This document shows positions 32,959-42,388 of a stretch of DNA of 64,000 nt, in pieces. The notes beneath the pieces were generated by a model. That model was not told the DNA's origin and searched no databases. It was given only the letters and a program-made list of their open reading frames with translations. The position numbers and the translations under genes are program-made. The stretch is from Streptomyces sp. NBC_01485. GTDB lineage: Bacteria > Actinomycetota > Actinomycetes > Streptomycetales > Streptomycetaceae. The stretch covers positions 1,364,001-1,428,000 of the forward strand of contig NZ_CP109435.1 of assembly GCF_036227125.1 (NCBI RefSeq), read 5' to 3'. Each line of letters begins with the position of its first letter. Positions within the stretch are counted from its first letter, which is position 1.

Positions 32959-33546
32959 ATGGTCAACATCACCCGCGCTGCGGACCTCGCTCTGGTCGGC
33001 GCAAATGGCGGCGGCTGGGTGAGCCCGGTGGGCACCTCGGCGCCGGTCTCTCCCCTCACGCAGCCGGTCGGCGCCTGGGAGCCGCTCGGCGCGATCTCGG
33101 ACGATGGCCTCACCTACGGCTTCGACGAGGACTCGCAGGAGTTCACCCCTTGGGGTCTGACGTCCCCGTTCCGCACTCAGATCACCAAGAGCGTGCGGAC
33201 GTTCGGTCTGACGGTGTGGGAGACCAGCCGGATCGCGGTGCAGTCGCTGCAGTACCGGCTGGACGCCTCCGAGCTGGAGCCGGACGTCGACGGTCTCACC
33301 AAGTACGCCGAGACGTCCTCGCCGGTCCCGGACCGTCGCGCGTTCTGGTTCCTGGTGGTCGACGGCGACGCCTACAAGGGCTTCTACGTGCCCGAGGGCG
33401 AGATCAACGACCGCTCCGACGTGTCCTTCAAGCAGGACGAGATGTCGGGCTACGAGTGGACGATCACCACCTACCCGGACGCGTCCGGCAACACCGTCTA
33501 CCACGTCGACAAGATCCCGGCGACGCCCGAATACACCGGGTCCTGA
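32959..33546 (+). CDS. Major tail tube protein
   Basis: 195 aa, ATG behind TGGAGA. NITRAADLALVGANGGGW, TYGFDEDSQEFTPWG, VRTFGLTVWETSR and YKGFYVPEGEINDRSDV match actinophage tail-tube subunits. It stacks to form the tube around the tape measure. Abundance is probably boosted by its own upstream sequence, since over 200 bases separate it from the preceding gene. Confidence 0.85.
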   Translation: MVNITRAADLALVGANGGGWVSPVGTSAPVSPLTQPVGAWEPLGAISDDGLTYGFDEDSQEFTPWGLTSPFRTQITKSVRTFGLTVWETSRIAVQSLQYRLDASELEPDVDGLTKYAETSSPVPDRRAFWFLVVDGDAYKGFYVPEGEINDRSDVSFKQDEMSGYEWTITTYPDASGNTVYHVDKIPATPEYTGS

Positions 33547-33641
33547 ACGGGTGGGCGGGCCGGTATAGCCAGCCGGCGCGGGCCCGGCCCGCCCACCTCT
33601 GCACACTGCCCGCGCCATCACCTGAGAGAGAGGCCCGCGCC

Positions 33642-34079
33642 ATGGCCAACACCCCCCGCAAGACGACCGCGAGTAGCAGGAAGCCGCGAACTGCGGCCCG
33701 AGCGGCTTCCCGCCCGCCGGTTGCGCGCCGCGCCGCCGAGGTGGAGGAGGTCGACGAGCCGGACATGACTGAGGCGGAAGCCCAGGAGATCGAGGCTGAA
33801 GTCGGCCACTACGTCACAACCGAGCTATGCGGTGAGGAAGTCCAGGTCATTCCGCCGTCGGCGTGGCGGTCGTCGTGGCAGCGCATGCTCAACCAGGGCA
33901 ACCTGGACGGGTTTGCCGAGAAGGTTTTGCACCCGGACGACTATGAGCTGTACCTCGAACTCGACCCTACGATCGTCGAGTTCATGGAGTTCGCGCAGGA
34001 AGCCGCCTCGCTGGTCGGTGAGAGCCTGGGGAAATCCAGTGGACCCGCTCCGTCGTCGAGGCGCACGCGGAGGCGGTAG
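33642..34079 (+). CDS. Tail assembly chaperone, short form (gpG-like)
   Basis: 145 aa, ATG behind GAGAGAGG. Basic Ala/Arg/Thr-rich start, then an acidic segment (MTEAEAQEIEAE) and AFEKV-like helices around AWRSSWQRMLNQGNLDGF. It ends RTRRR at TAG 34077-34079. A slippery site near its end lets a fraction of ribosomes make the longer fusion. It coats the tape measure during tail assembly. Confidence 0.8.
   Translation: MANTPRKTTASSRKPRTAARAASRPPVARRAAEVEEVDEPDMTEAEAQEIEAEVGHYVTTELCGEEVQVIPPSAWRSSWQRMLNQGNLDGFAEKVLHPDDYELYLELDPTIVEFMEFAQEAASLVGESLGKSSGPAPSSRRTRRR
34028..34034 (+). promoter_or_regulatory. -1 ribosomal frameshift site GGGGAAA
   Basis: In the gpG frame the bases read CTG GGG AAA. 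Slipping back one base continues as ATC CAG TGG into the downstream frame. GGGGAAA is a known slippery word in siphophage tail chaperone genes. Confidence 0.8.
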
Positions 34080-34489
34080 AGGCGGACCTGTTCCGCTACT
34101 ACAACGGCGTCGACGTTCTCGACGTGCACCGCGGGGAGATGTCGTGGCGGCGCCTGCGGGTCCTCATCGAGCATCTGCCGCCGGAGTCGGCGACGTGGAC
34201 AGCGTTGCGCAACAGCCTGTCCGATGAGGAGTTGGCCAAGCAGGCAGAGAAAGGCGAGCCGGAGAAGGCCCGCTGGTCGCAGACGGAGCAACTCCTGGCC
34301 CTGGTCGCGGACCGCGTCGCCGACGTCGGATTCGTCCTGCGCGCGGTAAACACCGACAAAAAGTCGACGAAGCCCCGGCCCCCCGAACCGATCCGTCGGC
34401 CTGGCGCGAAGCCCCCTCGGCTGAAGCAGCAGATCAACGAGGCGCAGGCGAACACCCTGTTCAAGCTCATCAATGGGGGCGCCGCGTAG
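34034..34489 (+). CDS. Tail assembly chaperone, frameshift extension (gpT part)
   Basis: About 151 codons entered only by -1 frameshifting, giving a fusion of about 280 residues with the gpG-like start. It reads IQWTRSVVEAHAEAVEADLF, then DVLDVHRGEMSWRRLRVLIE and LPPESATWTALRN, the classic actinophage gpT pattern, and ends LFKLINGGAA. No independent start with a ribosome site. Confidence 0.8.
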   Translation: MQWTRSVVEAHAEAVEADLFRYYNGVDVLDVHRGEMSWRRLRVLIEHLPPESATWTALRNSLSDEELAKQAEKGEPEKARWSQTEQLLALVADRVADVGFVLRAVNTDKKSTKPRPPEPIRRPGAKPPRLKQQINEAQANTLFKLINGGAA

Positions 34490-34510
34490 GGCGCTGGGAG
34501 GAGGCTCCCG

Positions 34511-37500
34511 GTGCCCGCTATCTCCGTCGGCTCGGTCGAAGTCGATGTTCTGCCCAACACGCAGGGCATCTACAACCGGCTGCGTAGCGCCCTCGTTCCT
34601 GCTGCCACGCGGGCTGGGCAGGATGCCGGCGACGCGGCGGGCCGGGCGTTCGGCCCGGAAATGCAGCGGCAGATCGGCAACGTCGGCCTTCAGATCGGCC
34701 AGAGGATAGGCCAGCAGATCGCCAGCAGGGTTACGGCGTCTCTTCGCACTGCCATCCGGGATGGGATCACGCAGGGCGGGCAGACGGCCCGGCCTGCTGC
34801 GACTCGGCAGGGCGAGGAGGCGGGCGGCGCGTTCGCCCGGTCGCTGCGGGCACGCCTGCAGGCCGCTTTCCGGAGCATGCCCAAGTTGGACGTGCGCCTG
34901 TCTGACACCGGCATCGACGCGGACTTGGCCCGGCTGCGAGCACGGCTGGAGAGCCTCGCAGGCAAGACCGTGGGCATCGATATCGACGCTGAGACGGCTC
35001 GGGCCGAGGCCGCCGACATTGAGGAGCGTCTGCGGCGGATCGGCGCTGCGCATCCGAATGTTGCGGTTCGCGCGGACACGGCGGCGGCGATCGCGCAGCT
35101 GCGGCTGCTGCGGGAACAGATCGATGAAGTGTCCGCCAACCCGGCGCATATCCGGGTGGAGACGGACGGCAACTTCGGCGTCCGGCTGCGGGCTGCCGTG
35201 CAGCAGGCCGAGGCGTCGCTGCCGAACATCAACATTGGTGCCGACACGACGCCGGCGCAGGTCGAGGTGGCGCGCCTGCGGGCGCAGTTGACCGATCTGC
35301 GGGATGTGCGGATCGGCGTCGACATGGACACCGCGACTGCGACTGCCCGGATTGAGGCGATCCAGGCCCGTCTTCAGCGCCTGTCGACGCAGGACGCCGA
35401 TGTGGCGGTTCGAGTTGATGCGGGTGCGGCGCTGGCCCAGTTGGCGGCGTTCCAGGCTGCGGTGAACCGGCTCGACGGTCAGCATGTCGATGTCGACACG
35501 TCATCGTCGACGGCTGGGTTCCGGGCTCTCGTTACGGCTGCGATCTTGTTCGGTCCGGCGATTCTGCCGGTGCTGCCGGTGGTGGCTGCCGGCCTGGGCG
35601 CGATCGCTGCGGCTGGTGTGGCCGCGGCTGCGGGCCTCGGCGGTATCGCGCTGGTGGCGATCCCGGCGTTCAAGGGGCTCGCGTCAACTCTGCAGGCGCA
35701 GAAGGCGGCGCAGGATGCGGCGACGAGCGCGACGATGCAGGGTGGTCAGGCGGCTTCGCAGGCGGCGTCCCGGGCGTTGCAGCAGGAGTCGGCTCAGCAG
35801 GCGTTGGCGACGGCGGAGCGCAACGGTGCCCGGCAGATCGCGCAGGCACAGCAGGCTGTGAGCCAGGCCCGGCAGCAGTCGGCGGATGCGGTCGCGCAGG
35901 CGGCACGGAAGGTGCAGGACGCTGAGCGGTCCCTCGCGGACGCTCAGCGGGATGCGAAGCGCGCCCAGGATGATCTGACGGCGGCGCGGCGGACGGCCGT
36001 GCAGGAGTTGGAGGACATCAACAACCGGCTGACGGACTCGGTCCTCAGCCAGCGGGACGCGGAGATCGCCTTGAAGGAGGCGACCGCACAGCGCAACGCG
36101 GTCCTCAACAGCGCGAACGCCACGGAGTTGGATAAGCAGAAGGCGCTGCTGGCCTACGACCAGGCCGTGCAGCGGCTGAAGGAGCAGACCACCGAGACGG
36201 GCCGTCTGAAGAAGGAGACGGCTGCCGCGAATAAGGCGGGTGTCGACGGTTCGAAGACGGTCACGGATGCCCAGGAACAGCTTGTTCAGGCGCAGCAGAA
36301 GGTCGTTGACCAGCAGGTAGCTGTTCGGGATGCGCAGGTGGCTGGTGCCCGGCAGGTTGCGGATGCGCAGCAGCGGGTGTCGGAGGCGACGGCGAATGTG
36401 GCGGTCGCGCAGCAGTCTGCGGCGGACGCGGTGGCATCGGCGCAGCGGCAGATCGAGTCGGCGTCGCTGTCGGCGGCCGGGAGTGTGGATCAGGCTGCGA
36501 TCGCGCAGGCCAAGTATCAGGCCGAGTTGGCGAAGCTGACGCCTGAGGCGCGGCAGACGATGGCGGCGTACACGGGTCTGAAGACGGCGTTCGGTGACTG
36601 GTCGAAGTCTCTTCAGCCTCAGGTGATGCCGATTTTCACCCGGGCGCTCAATGGGCTGAAGAACAGCCTGCCGGGCTTGACGCCGTTTGTTGTGAATGCT
36701 GCTAAGGCGATCGGTGGTTTGCAGGATCGGGCGTCGCAGGGCTTCAAGTCGCCGTGGTGGCAGTCCTTCAAAAAGGATCTCGCGGGGTCGGTGGTCCCGG
36801 CGATCACGGGTCTGGGTGTCGGCTTCGGAAACATTTTCAAGGGCATGGCCGGGATCGTGCAGGCCTTCCTGCCGCACATGGATTCGATCTCGGCGACGAT
36901 GCAGCGGATCACGGGCCGGTTCGCGGACTGGGGCGCGAATCTGAAGGGCTCGCCCAGCTTCGAGAAGTTCCTGTCGTACTCGGCCCGGATGGCTCCGCTG
37001 CTCGCTGGCGCGTTCGGGAAGTTGTTCGGGGCGATCGTGGCGATCGGCAGTGCGATGGCTCCGGTTTCGGTGATTGTCTTGAAGGCGATCGGCTTGTTCG
37101 CTTTGGGTGTGACGTGGCTTGCGGAGAAGGCTCCGTGGCTGGTGACGGGCATCTACGGGATCGTCGTGGCGATGACGGCGTGGAAGATTGCCGTGGCGGC
37201 GTGGGGGTTTGCCCAACGCATTGCGACGCTGGCGATGCTGGCGTTCAACGTCGTCTCGATGGCTGGGCCTTGGGGCTGGATCGTCCTCGCGATCGCGGCC
37301 GTGGTCGTTGCGGTCGTCCTGATGTACAAGAAGTTCGACTGGTTCCGTGCGGCAGTCCAGTACGTCTGGGACGGCCTGAAAGGCGGGGCGCAGGCGGTCG
37401 TCGACTGGTTCAAGGGCCCGTTCGTCGGCTTTTTCACGAAGACGCTTCCGGCCGCGTTCCAGACGGCTCTGACGTGGGTGAAGGCGAACTGGCCGTGGCT

Positions 37501-39046
37501 GGTGGGCGCGCTGGGTGGCCCGATGGGGCTTGCGGTCGTCGCCGTGATCAAGCATTGGGGTGAGATCAAGGCGGGCTTTGCCAGCGCCTGGGACTGGATC
37601 AAGCGCTGGGTGATTTCGCCGATCGGCACGTTTTTCACGAAGACGATCCCGGGCTGGGCAACAACCCTTCAGGAGAAGACGGTCGCCGCTTTCAACGCCG
37701 CGAAGGATGGCATGAAGACGGCCTGGGACAAACTGAAGGCGAACGCGCGCGTGCCCATCCAGTACGTCGTGGACGTCGTCTACAACAACGGCATCCGAGG
37801 CGTCTGGAACATGGTCGCGGGCGCGTTCGGCGCACCCAAGCTGCCCGAGTTCAAGTTCGCGTCCGGTGGCGTCATGCCGGGCTACACGCCGGGCAAGGAC
37901 GTCCACCGGTTCGTTTCTCCGACGGGCGGTGCGCTCGAACTGTCGGGCGGCGAGGCCATCATGCGGCCCGAGTTCACCCGCGCGGTGGGCTCCGGATTCG
38001 TGAACACTCTGAACTCGATCGCCCGCTCTCGGGGCGCACAGGGCATCAAGGCTGCGCTGGCCCCGGCGTTCGGCGGGAACCCGGTCACGCCGACGGACCG
38101 CTCCCTGAAGTACGCGGGCGGCGGCATCACGCAGTCGTTCGCGGACGGCGGCATCTTCGGCTGGATCAAGTCGGCGGGATCTGCGGTGCTGGGTGCGGGC
38201 TCAGCAGCCTGGAACAAGATCAAGGAAGGTGCCTCCTGGCTCAAGGACACCCTGGAGGCGTCCGCGCGCGCGGGCGTGAAGAACGTCGTCGACCCGCTGC
38301 TCAAGAGCTTCCCCGGCATGGACACCGGCTTCGGGAAAATGCTCCGCAACATCCCCAACAAGATCGTCGACTCCCTGTTCGGATACACCAAGGAGGCTGA
38401 CAAGCAAGGGGGCGGCGGCCTCGGCGGCCCGAAAATTCAGGCCGCACTGAACTGGGCGCGCACCCAGAACGGGCTGCCCTATCAGTGGGCCGGAAACGGG
38501 AACCCGAGCTGGGACTGTTCCGGGCTGATGTCCGCGATTGAGTCCGTTCTCCGCGGGGAGAAGCCGCACCGCCGGTGGGCGACGATGGCGTTCTCCGGGA
38601 ACACCGCGCCTCCCGGCTGGGTCTACCACGGCAACAGCCCCTTCCGGATCGGCATCACCAACTCGGGCGTCGGCCACACAGCGGGCACGCTCGGCGGAAC
38701 CAACGTCGAGTCCCGCGGCGGCGACGGCGTCGTCGTCGGCCCCCGGGCCCGCGGCTACAACAACAGCCTGTTCACCTCTTGGTACGGGTTCAAGCCGGGG
38801 TCCTACGACTCTGGCGGCTACCTGCAGCCCGGCCTCAATTTGGCCTACAACGGGACGGGCAGGCCGGAGCCGGTCTTCACGACGCAGCAGGCGAACGCGC
38901 TCACCTCAATGGCCGGGCGCAGTCAGTCGTCGCCGACGCCGGTTGTGGTCGAGGTGCATGCACGGGATGAGGCCCTCGCCGGGTTCATCGACGTGCGGGT
39001 GCAGGACAGCCAGCAGCATCTGATCTCCGTCATCAACGCGAGCTGA
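34511..39046 (+). CDS. Tape measure protein with C-terminal NlpC/P60-like domain
   Basis: 1,511 aa from GTG behind GGAGGAGG. Residues 1-330 carry repeated Ala/Arg helical segments. A hydrophobic patch lies near 345-390, and long coiled coils with Gln/Ala/Asp repeats span 390-660. Membrane-like segments occur about 830-940. C-terminal GLPYQWAGNGNPSWDCSGLM places C1336 in an NlpC/P60 site with H1389 in GVGHTAGTLG. It sets tail length, and the peptidase-like part could cut peptidoglycan during DNA entry. Confidence 0.85.
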   Translation: MPAISVGSVEVDVLPNTQGIYNRLRSALVPAATRAGQDAGDAAGRAFGPEMQRQIGNVGLQIGQRIGQQIASRVTASLRTAIRDGITQGGQTARPAATRQGEEAGGAFARSLRARLQAAFRSMPKLDVRLSDTGIDADLARLRARLESLAGKTVGIDIDAETARAEAADIEERLRRIGAAHPNVAVRADTAAAIAQLRLLREQIDEVSANPAHIRVETDGNFGVRLRAAVQQAEASLPNINIGADTTPAQVEVARLRAQLTDLRDVRIGVDMDTATATARIEAIQARLQRLSTQDADVAVRVDAGAALAQLAAFQAAVNRLDGQHVDVDTSSSTAGFRALVTAAILFGPAILPVLPVVAAGLGAIAAAGVAAAAGLGGIALVAIPAFKGLASTLQAQKAAQDAATSATMQGGQAASQAASRALQQESAQQALATAERNGARQIAQAQQAVSQARQQSADAVAQAARKVQDAERSLADAQRDAKRAQDDLTAARRTAVQELEDINNRLTDSVLSQRDAEIALKEATAQRNAVLNSANATELDKQKALLAYDQAVQRLKEQTTETGRLKKETAAANKAGVDGSKTVTDAQEQLVQAQQKVVDQQVAVRDAQVAGARQVADAQQRVSEATANVAVAQQSAADAVASAQRQIESASLSAAGSVDQAAIAQAKYQAELAKLTPEARQTMAAYTGLKTAFGDWSKSLQPQVMPIFTRALNGLKNSLPGLTPFVVNAAKAIGGLQDRASQGFKSPWWQSFKKDLAGSVVPAITGLGVGFGNIFKGMAGIVQAFLPHMDSISATMQRITGRFADWGANLKGSPSFEKFLSYSARMAPLLAGAFGKLFGAIVAIGSAMAPVSVIVLKAIGLFALGVTWLAEKAPWLVTGIYGIVVAMTAWKIAVAAWGFAQRIATLAMLAFNVVSMAGPWGWIVLAIAAVVVAVVLMYKKFDWFRAAVQYVWDGLKGGAQAVVDWFKGPFVGFFTKTLPAAFQTALTWVKANWPWLVGALGGPMGLAVVAVIKHWGEIKAGFASAWDWIKRWVISPIGTFFTKTIPGWATTLQEKTVAAFNAAKDGMKTAWDKLKANARVPIQYVVDVVYNNGIRGVWNMVAGAFGAPKLPEFKFASGGVMPGYTPGKDVHRFVSPTGGALELSGGEAIMRPEFTRAVGSGFVNTLNSIARSRGAQGIKAALAPAFGGNPVTPTDRSLKYAGGGITQSFADGGIFGWIKSAGSAVLGAGSAAWNKIKEGASWLKDTLEASARAGVKNVVDPLLKSFPGMDTGFGKMLRNIPNKIVDSLFGYTKEADKQGGGGLGGPKIQAALNWARTQNGLPYQWAGNGNPSWDCSGLMSAIESVLRGEKPHRRWATMAFSGNTAPPGWVYHGNSPFRIGITNSGVGHTAGTLGGTNVESRGGDGVVVGPRARGYNNSLFTSWYGFKPGSYDSGGYLQPGLNLAYNGTGRPEPVFTTQQANALTSMAGRSQSSPTPVVVEVHARDEALAGFIDVRVQDSQQHLISVINAS

Positions 39047-39055
39047 GGAGGAACC

Positions 39056-41287
39056 TTGGCGATTCCCGGGAATCTCCTCAGCTCGGCGACGGAGAGCATG
39101 GATCCGTCCGTCTCCGGATGGACGGCGAAGCTGAATTGCACGCTCAGCAAGGGCACGGGCGGCCGGAACGGCGACGGCGTCCTGGCGGTCAAGTCGGTGG
39201 CGTCGGGCGAGATGCAGGCCCGCACGGTGTCGTCGTATCCGGTCGTCGAGGGCACGCTGTACGGGGCGTTCGCTGACGCGTCGGGTGCGACGGTCCCGGA
39301 GAGGATCGGTATCCGCTGGCTGACCGCAGCGAACGCCGAGGTCAGCATCACGTGGTCGCTGACGACGGCGGCCGCGTCAGCGTCATGGCACCGGATCGCG
39401 GTGGGCGGGGTCGCGCCGGTGGGGGCGACGCAGGCGCAGGTGCTGCTGTCGTCGACCCCGGCCGCCGGGAACGTCAACAGCTTCTACGAGAACGTCTACC
39501 TCGGGCTGCCGATCCGCTCGCCCAGCAACCTGCTCGGCTTCAACACGGAGACGTCCGAGGTGGACGTCACCTCGTGGACTGTCGAAACGAACTGCACCAT
39601 CACCCGCACCGTGCCCGCGCTGACGTGGCCCGTGGACTACTACTACGCGGGCGGCCACATGGCCACCATGACCGTCACCGCGTCCGCGAACGCTGCGATG
39701 CGCCTCGCCGACCGGCCCGCAGTTACAGCCGGCGTCGAATACTTCGGCTACATCTACCTCAGCCCGCCGACATCCGGATCGACGGCATGGGTGGAACTCC
39801 GGTTCTACGACAGCGGCGGCACACAGGTCCAGGCAACCAGGTCGACGCTGGCGGCACCGGGCACAGGCGCGTACCGGCAGATCGTGTCGGACATCGCACC
39901 CGCAGGCGCAGCCACGTGCTCGCTGGCGGTCGGCCTGGACAGCCCGACGGCCGCACAGGTACTCCGGGTCGACACCGCAGTCATACGGCCCATGGTGCCG
40001 GTGATGGCCGGCACGGTCGTCCCCTATGCGTCGGCGTCCTTCGAGCAGTCGGCGGGCGGCTGGACGGTGACGTCCGGGGTGGCGACGGCGGCCCGGTCGA
40101 CGCCGTGGGGGGCGGCCTCGTATGCGGGCAGCTACAGCCTTGCGGTCGCGTCAGCGACGGCGACCTCGTCGACCTGGCGCTCACCGTTGTTCAACCTGTC
40201 GAATCCGGTGGGGCAGAACTTCCGCGCACAGATCGTCTGCAAGCTGAACGCAGGTAGCTGGACAACCGTCACCGTGAAAATCCACTGGTACAGCGCCGCG
40301 AGCGCCGACCTGGGCGTGTCGACGGGAACCGCCTACGCGCTGCCCGGCGGCAGCTGGTTTGCGATGACGACCGACGCGGTCGCCCCCGCCAGCACGGCGA
40401 AGGCCGCGATTGAAGTGGTCGGCGTCGCCGGGGCGGTGTCCAGCAGCCTGTGGATGGACTACACAGCCCTGTGGCCGGTTCTGCCGCTGACGGCGGTCAC
40501 CGAGCACGACGTCAGCGCCTACGCGACGCTGACGCTACGGGAGTTGCCCGTCGACTACCTGATCACCGTGTACCGGGTGACGCCGGATGGCACCCGCACC
40601 CCCGTGCGCGGCCCGGCCGGCCTGTACGACAAGGACGCCATCACCTCGGACTTGCTCATCATTGAGGACCATGAGGCACCGCTCGAAACGGTCATCTACT
40701 ACTACGTCGAGATCTACACCGCTGCCGGCGTCCTCGCCTCGACCCGCTCATCGGCGGTCATCACCCTCGATGTCGACGATGTGAACCTGTGCTGGCTGAA
40801 GGATCCGGGCAATCCGCAGCGGAACCTGCAGGTCATGGTCAAGCAGGCCCCGGACTGGGCCGATCCGATCCAGCAGACCGCCCACAAGGTACGCAACCGG
40901 CAGAACGCGGTCATCCTCAGCGACAGTCGTGGCGGGCAGGAGGGAAGCCTCGCCGTCTGGACCCGGTCCGACAACGAACGGAAGGCCCTGCGCTGGCTCC
41001 TCGGCTCGGGGAATGTGCTGCTGTGGCAGTCGGCACCCGGGATGGGTGAGGACGACGTGTACGTCAACGTCGGCCCCGTCGCCCGGCCGAGGGTGAGCAC
41101 GCTTGCGACGGAGCAGTGGCGGGAGTGGACGCTGCCGCTGACCGAGGCGGATCGACCGGTCACGACCGGCGTCAACGGGTCCGCTGACCGCACCTGGCAG
41201 GACGTCCTCTCCGGCTTCGCGACGTGGCAGGCCTTCCTGGACGCGTATGCGACGTGGGAGGACGCGCTCCTCGACAAGCGGAAGTAG
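39056..41287 (+). CDS. Minor tail protein with carbohydrate-binding-like modules
   Basis: 743 aa from TTG behind GAGGAGG. About three jelly-roll modules in tandem (residues roughly 1-155, 160-320, 325-480) share patterns such as NLLSSATESMDPSVSGWTA and NLLGFNTETSEVDVTSWTV. They precede an Ig-like part and a C-terminal region with CWLKDPGNPQRNLQV and LRWLLGSGNVLLWQS like distal tail proteins. It probably forms the tail tip, binding surface sugars. Confidence 0.7.
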   Translation: MAIPGNLLSSATESMDPSVSGWTAKLNCTLSKGTGGRNGDGVLAVKSVASGEMQARTVSSYPVVEGTLYGAFADASGATVPERIGIRWLTAANAEVSITWSLTTAAASASWHRIAVGGVAPVGATQAQVLLSSTPAAGNVNSFYENVYLGLPIRSPSNLLGFNTETSEVDVTSWTVETNCTITRTVPALTWPVDYYYAGGHMATMTVTASANAAMRLADRPAVTAGVEYFGYIYLSPPTSGSTAWVELRFYDSGGTQVQATRSTLAAPGTGAYRQIVSDIAPAGAATCSLAVGLDSPTAAQVLRVDTAVIRPMVPVMAGTVVPYASASFEQSAGGWTVTSGVATAARSTPWGAASYAGSYSLAVASATATSSTWRSPLFNLSNPVGQNFRAQIVCKLNAGSWTTVTVKIHWYSAASADLGVSTGTAYALPGGSWFAMTTDAVAPASTAKAAIEVVGVAGAVSSSLWMDYTALWPVLPLTAVTEHDVSAYATLTLRELPVDYLITVYRVTPDGTRTPVRGPAGLYDKDAITSDLLIIEDHEAPLETVIYYYVEIYTAAGVLASTRSSAVITLDVDDVNLCWLKDPGNPQRNLQVMVKQAPDWADPIQQTAHKVRNRQNAVILSDSRGGQEGSLAVWTRSDNERKALRWLLGSGNVLLWQSAPGMGEDDVYVNVGPVARPRVSTLATEQWREWTLPLTEADRPVTTGVNGSADRTWQDVLSGFATWQAFLDAYATWEDALLDKRK

Positions 41288-41296
41288 GGAGGCCCG

Positions 41297-42388
41297 GTGT
41301 ATCCCGTATCCGATCGCTTCCTCGCCCGCCTCGCCGAGTCACACCAGGTCGCCACCGAAGTGAAACTGTTCCTCACCGACGGGCGTGTGCTCGATGTGGA
41401 GCACACAGGCGGGTCAGTTCAGGTGGACCGGCAGCAGGCAATCCGCCGCACCTGCACGGTCACCGTCGCCGACCCGTCACTCATTCCGCGCACGCCCGCC
41501 GACCAGCTCGCCACCAACGGGGCCCGGCTCCGGATCAGCCGCGGCGTCTACTACGGCGACGGCTCCTCGGAGCTGGTTCCGCTCGGCGTATTCCGGCTGG
41601 ACGAGGTGGGAGGCGACGTCAACGACGGCCCGGTGACCTTGTCGGGCAAAGATCTGTCGGCCGTCATCCAGGACGACCAGTTCACCGATCCGTGGACGTC
41701 GTCGGGGACTGCGGTTGCCGCCGTCACGGCGCTGGTGCAGCGATCTTTGCCGGACGTCGAGGTGGTCTCGACGATCGTCGACGTCGCGATCGGCCGCCGC
41801 GTCTTCGACATCGAGGCGGACCCCTGGGCGGCCTGCAAGGAGATAGCCGCCGCAGCCGGGGCCGAGGTGTACTTCACCCCGGACGGCACGGTCACCATCA
41901 CCACCCTGCCGGACATCCTGACGACGACGCCGGTATGGGAGGTCGCCGCAGGAGAGGGCGGCGTCTACATCCGCGCCAACCGCGGCATGTCCAGCGCGGG
42001 CGTCAAGAACGGCATTCTCGCCCGAGGGGAAAACACGGCCGACAACGTGGCCCCCGTGCGGGCCCTGGTCACGGACGACGACACGAGCAGCCCCACCTAC
42101 TGGGGCGGCCCGTTCGGGCGCCGCCCCCGCTTCTACTCCTCACCGACGCTGATCACGACGGGTGCCTGCACTGCTGCAGGAACGCTGCTGCTGGCGCAGG
42201 CGAAGGCGCCGAACGCGTCCGGCGACATCTCCAGCCTGCCGAACCCGGCACTGGAGGCGGGCGACGTCCTGCGCGTCACGCACCCGGACGGCAGCCGCGA
42301 GCTCCAGCAGCCCGCCTCGTTCACCGTGCCCCTCAGCGAGGACGGCGACTTCCCGATCTCGACGATTTCGGCGAAGGAGGACGCATGA
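41297..42388 (+). CDS. Minor tail / tail-hub protein (DUF5047-like)
   Basis: 363 aa from a GTG. FLARLAESHQVATEVKLFLTD, VDRQQAIRRTCTVTVADPSL, VPLGVFRLDEV and LSGKDLSAVIQDDQF are the recurrent order of actinophage tail-hub proteins. Position after the distal tail protein matches gp27-like hubs. Confidence 0.75.
   Translation: MYPVSDRFLARLAESHQVATEVKLFLTDGRVLDVEHTGGSVQVDRQQAIRRTCTVTVADPSLIPRTPADQLATNGARLRISRGVYYGDGSSELVPLGVFRLDEVGGDVNDGPVTLSGKDLSAVIQDDQFTDPWTSSGTAVAAVTALVQRSLPDVEVVSTIVDVAIGRRVFDIEADPWAACKEIAAAAGAEVYFTPDGTVTITTLPDILTTTPVWEVAAGEGGVYIRANRGMSSAGVKNGILARGENTADNVAPVRALVTDDDTSSPTYWGGPFGRRPRFYSSPTLITTGACTAAGTLLLAQAKAPNASGDISSLPNPALEAGDVLRVTHPDGSRELQQPASFTVPLSEDGDFPISTISAKEDA

Noticed and set aside
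35684..37906. Leftward 740-codon frame in the tape measure gene
   Set aside because: Arg/Leu/His shadow of the tape measure coding, without a start signal or domain.
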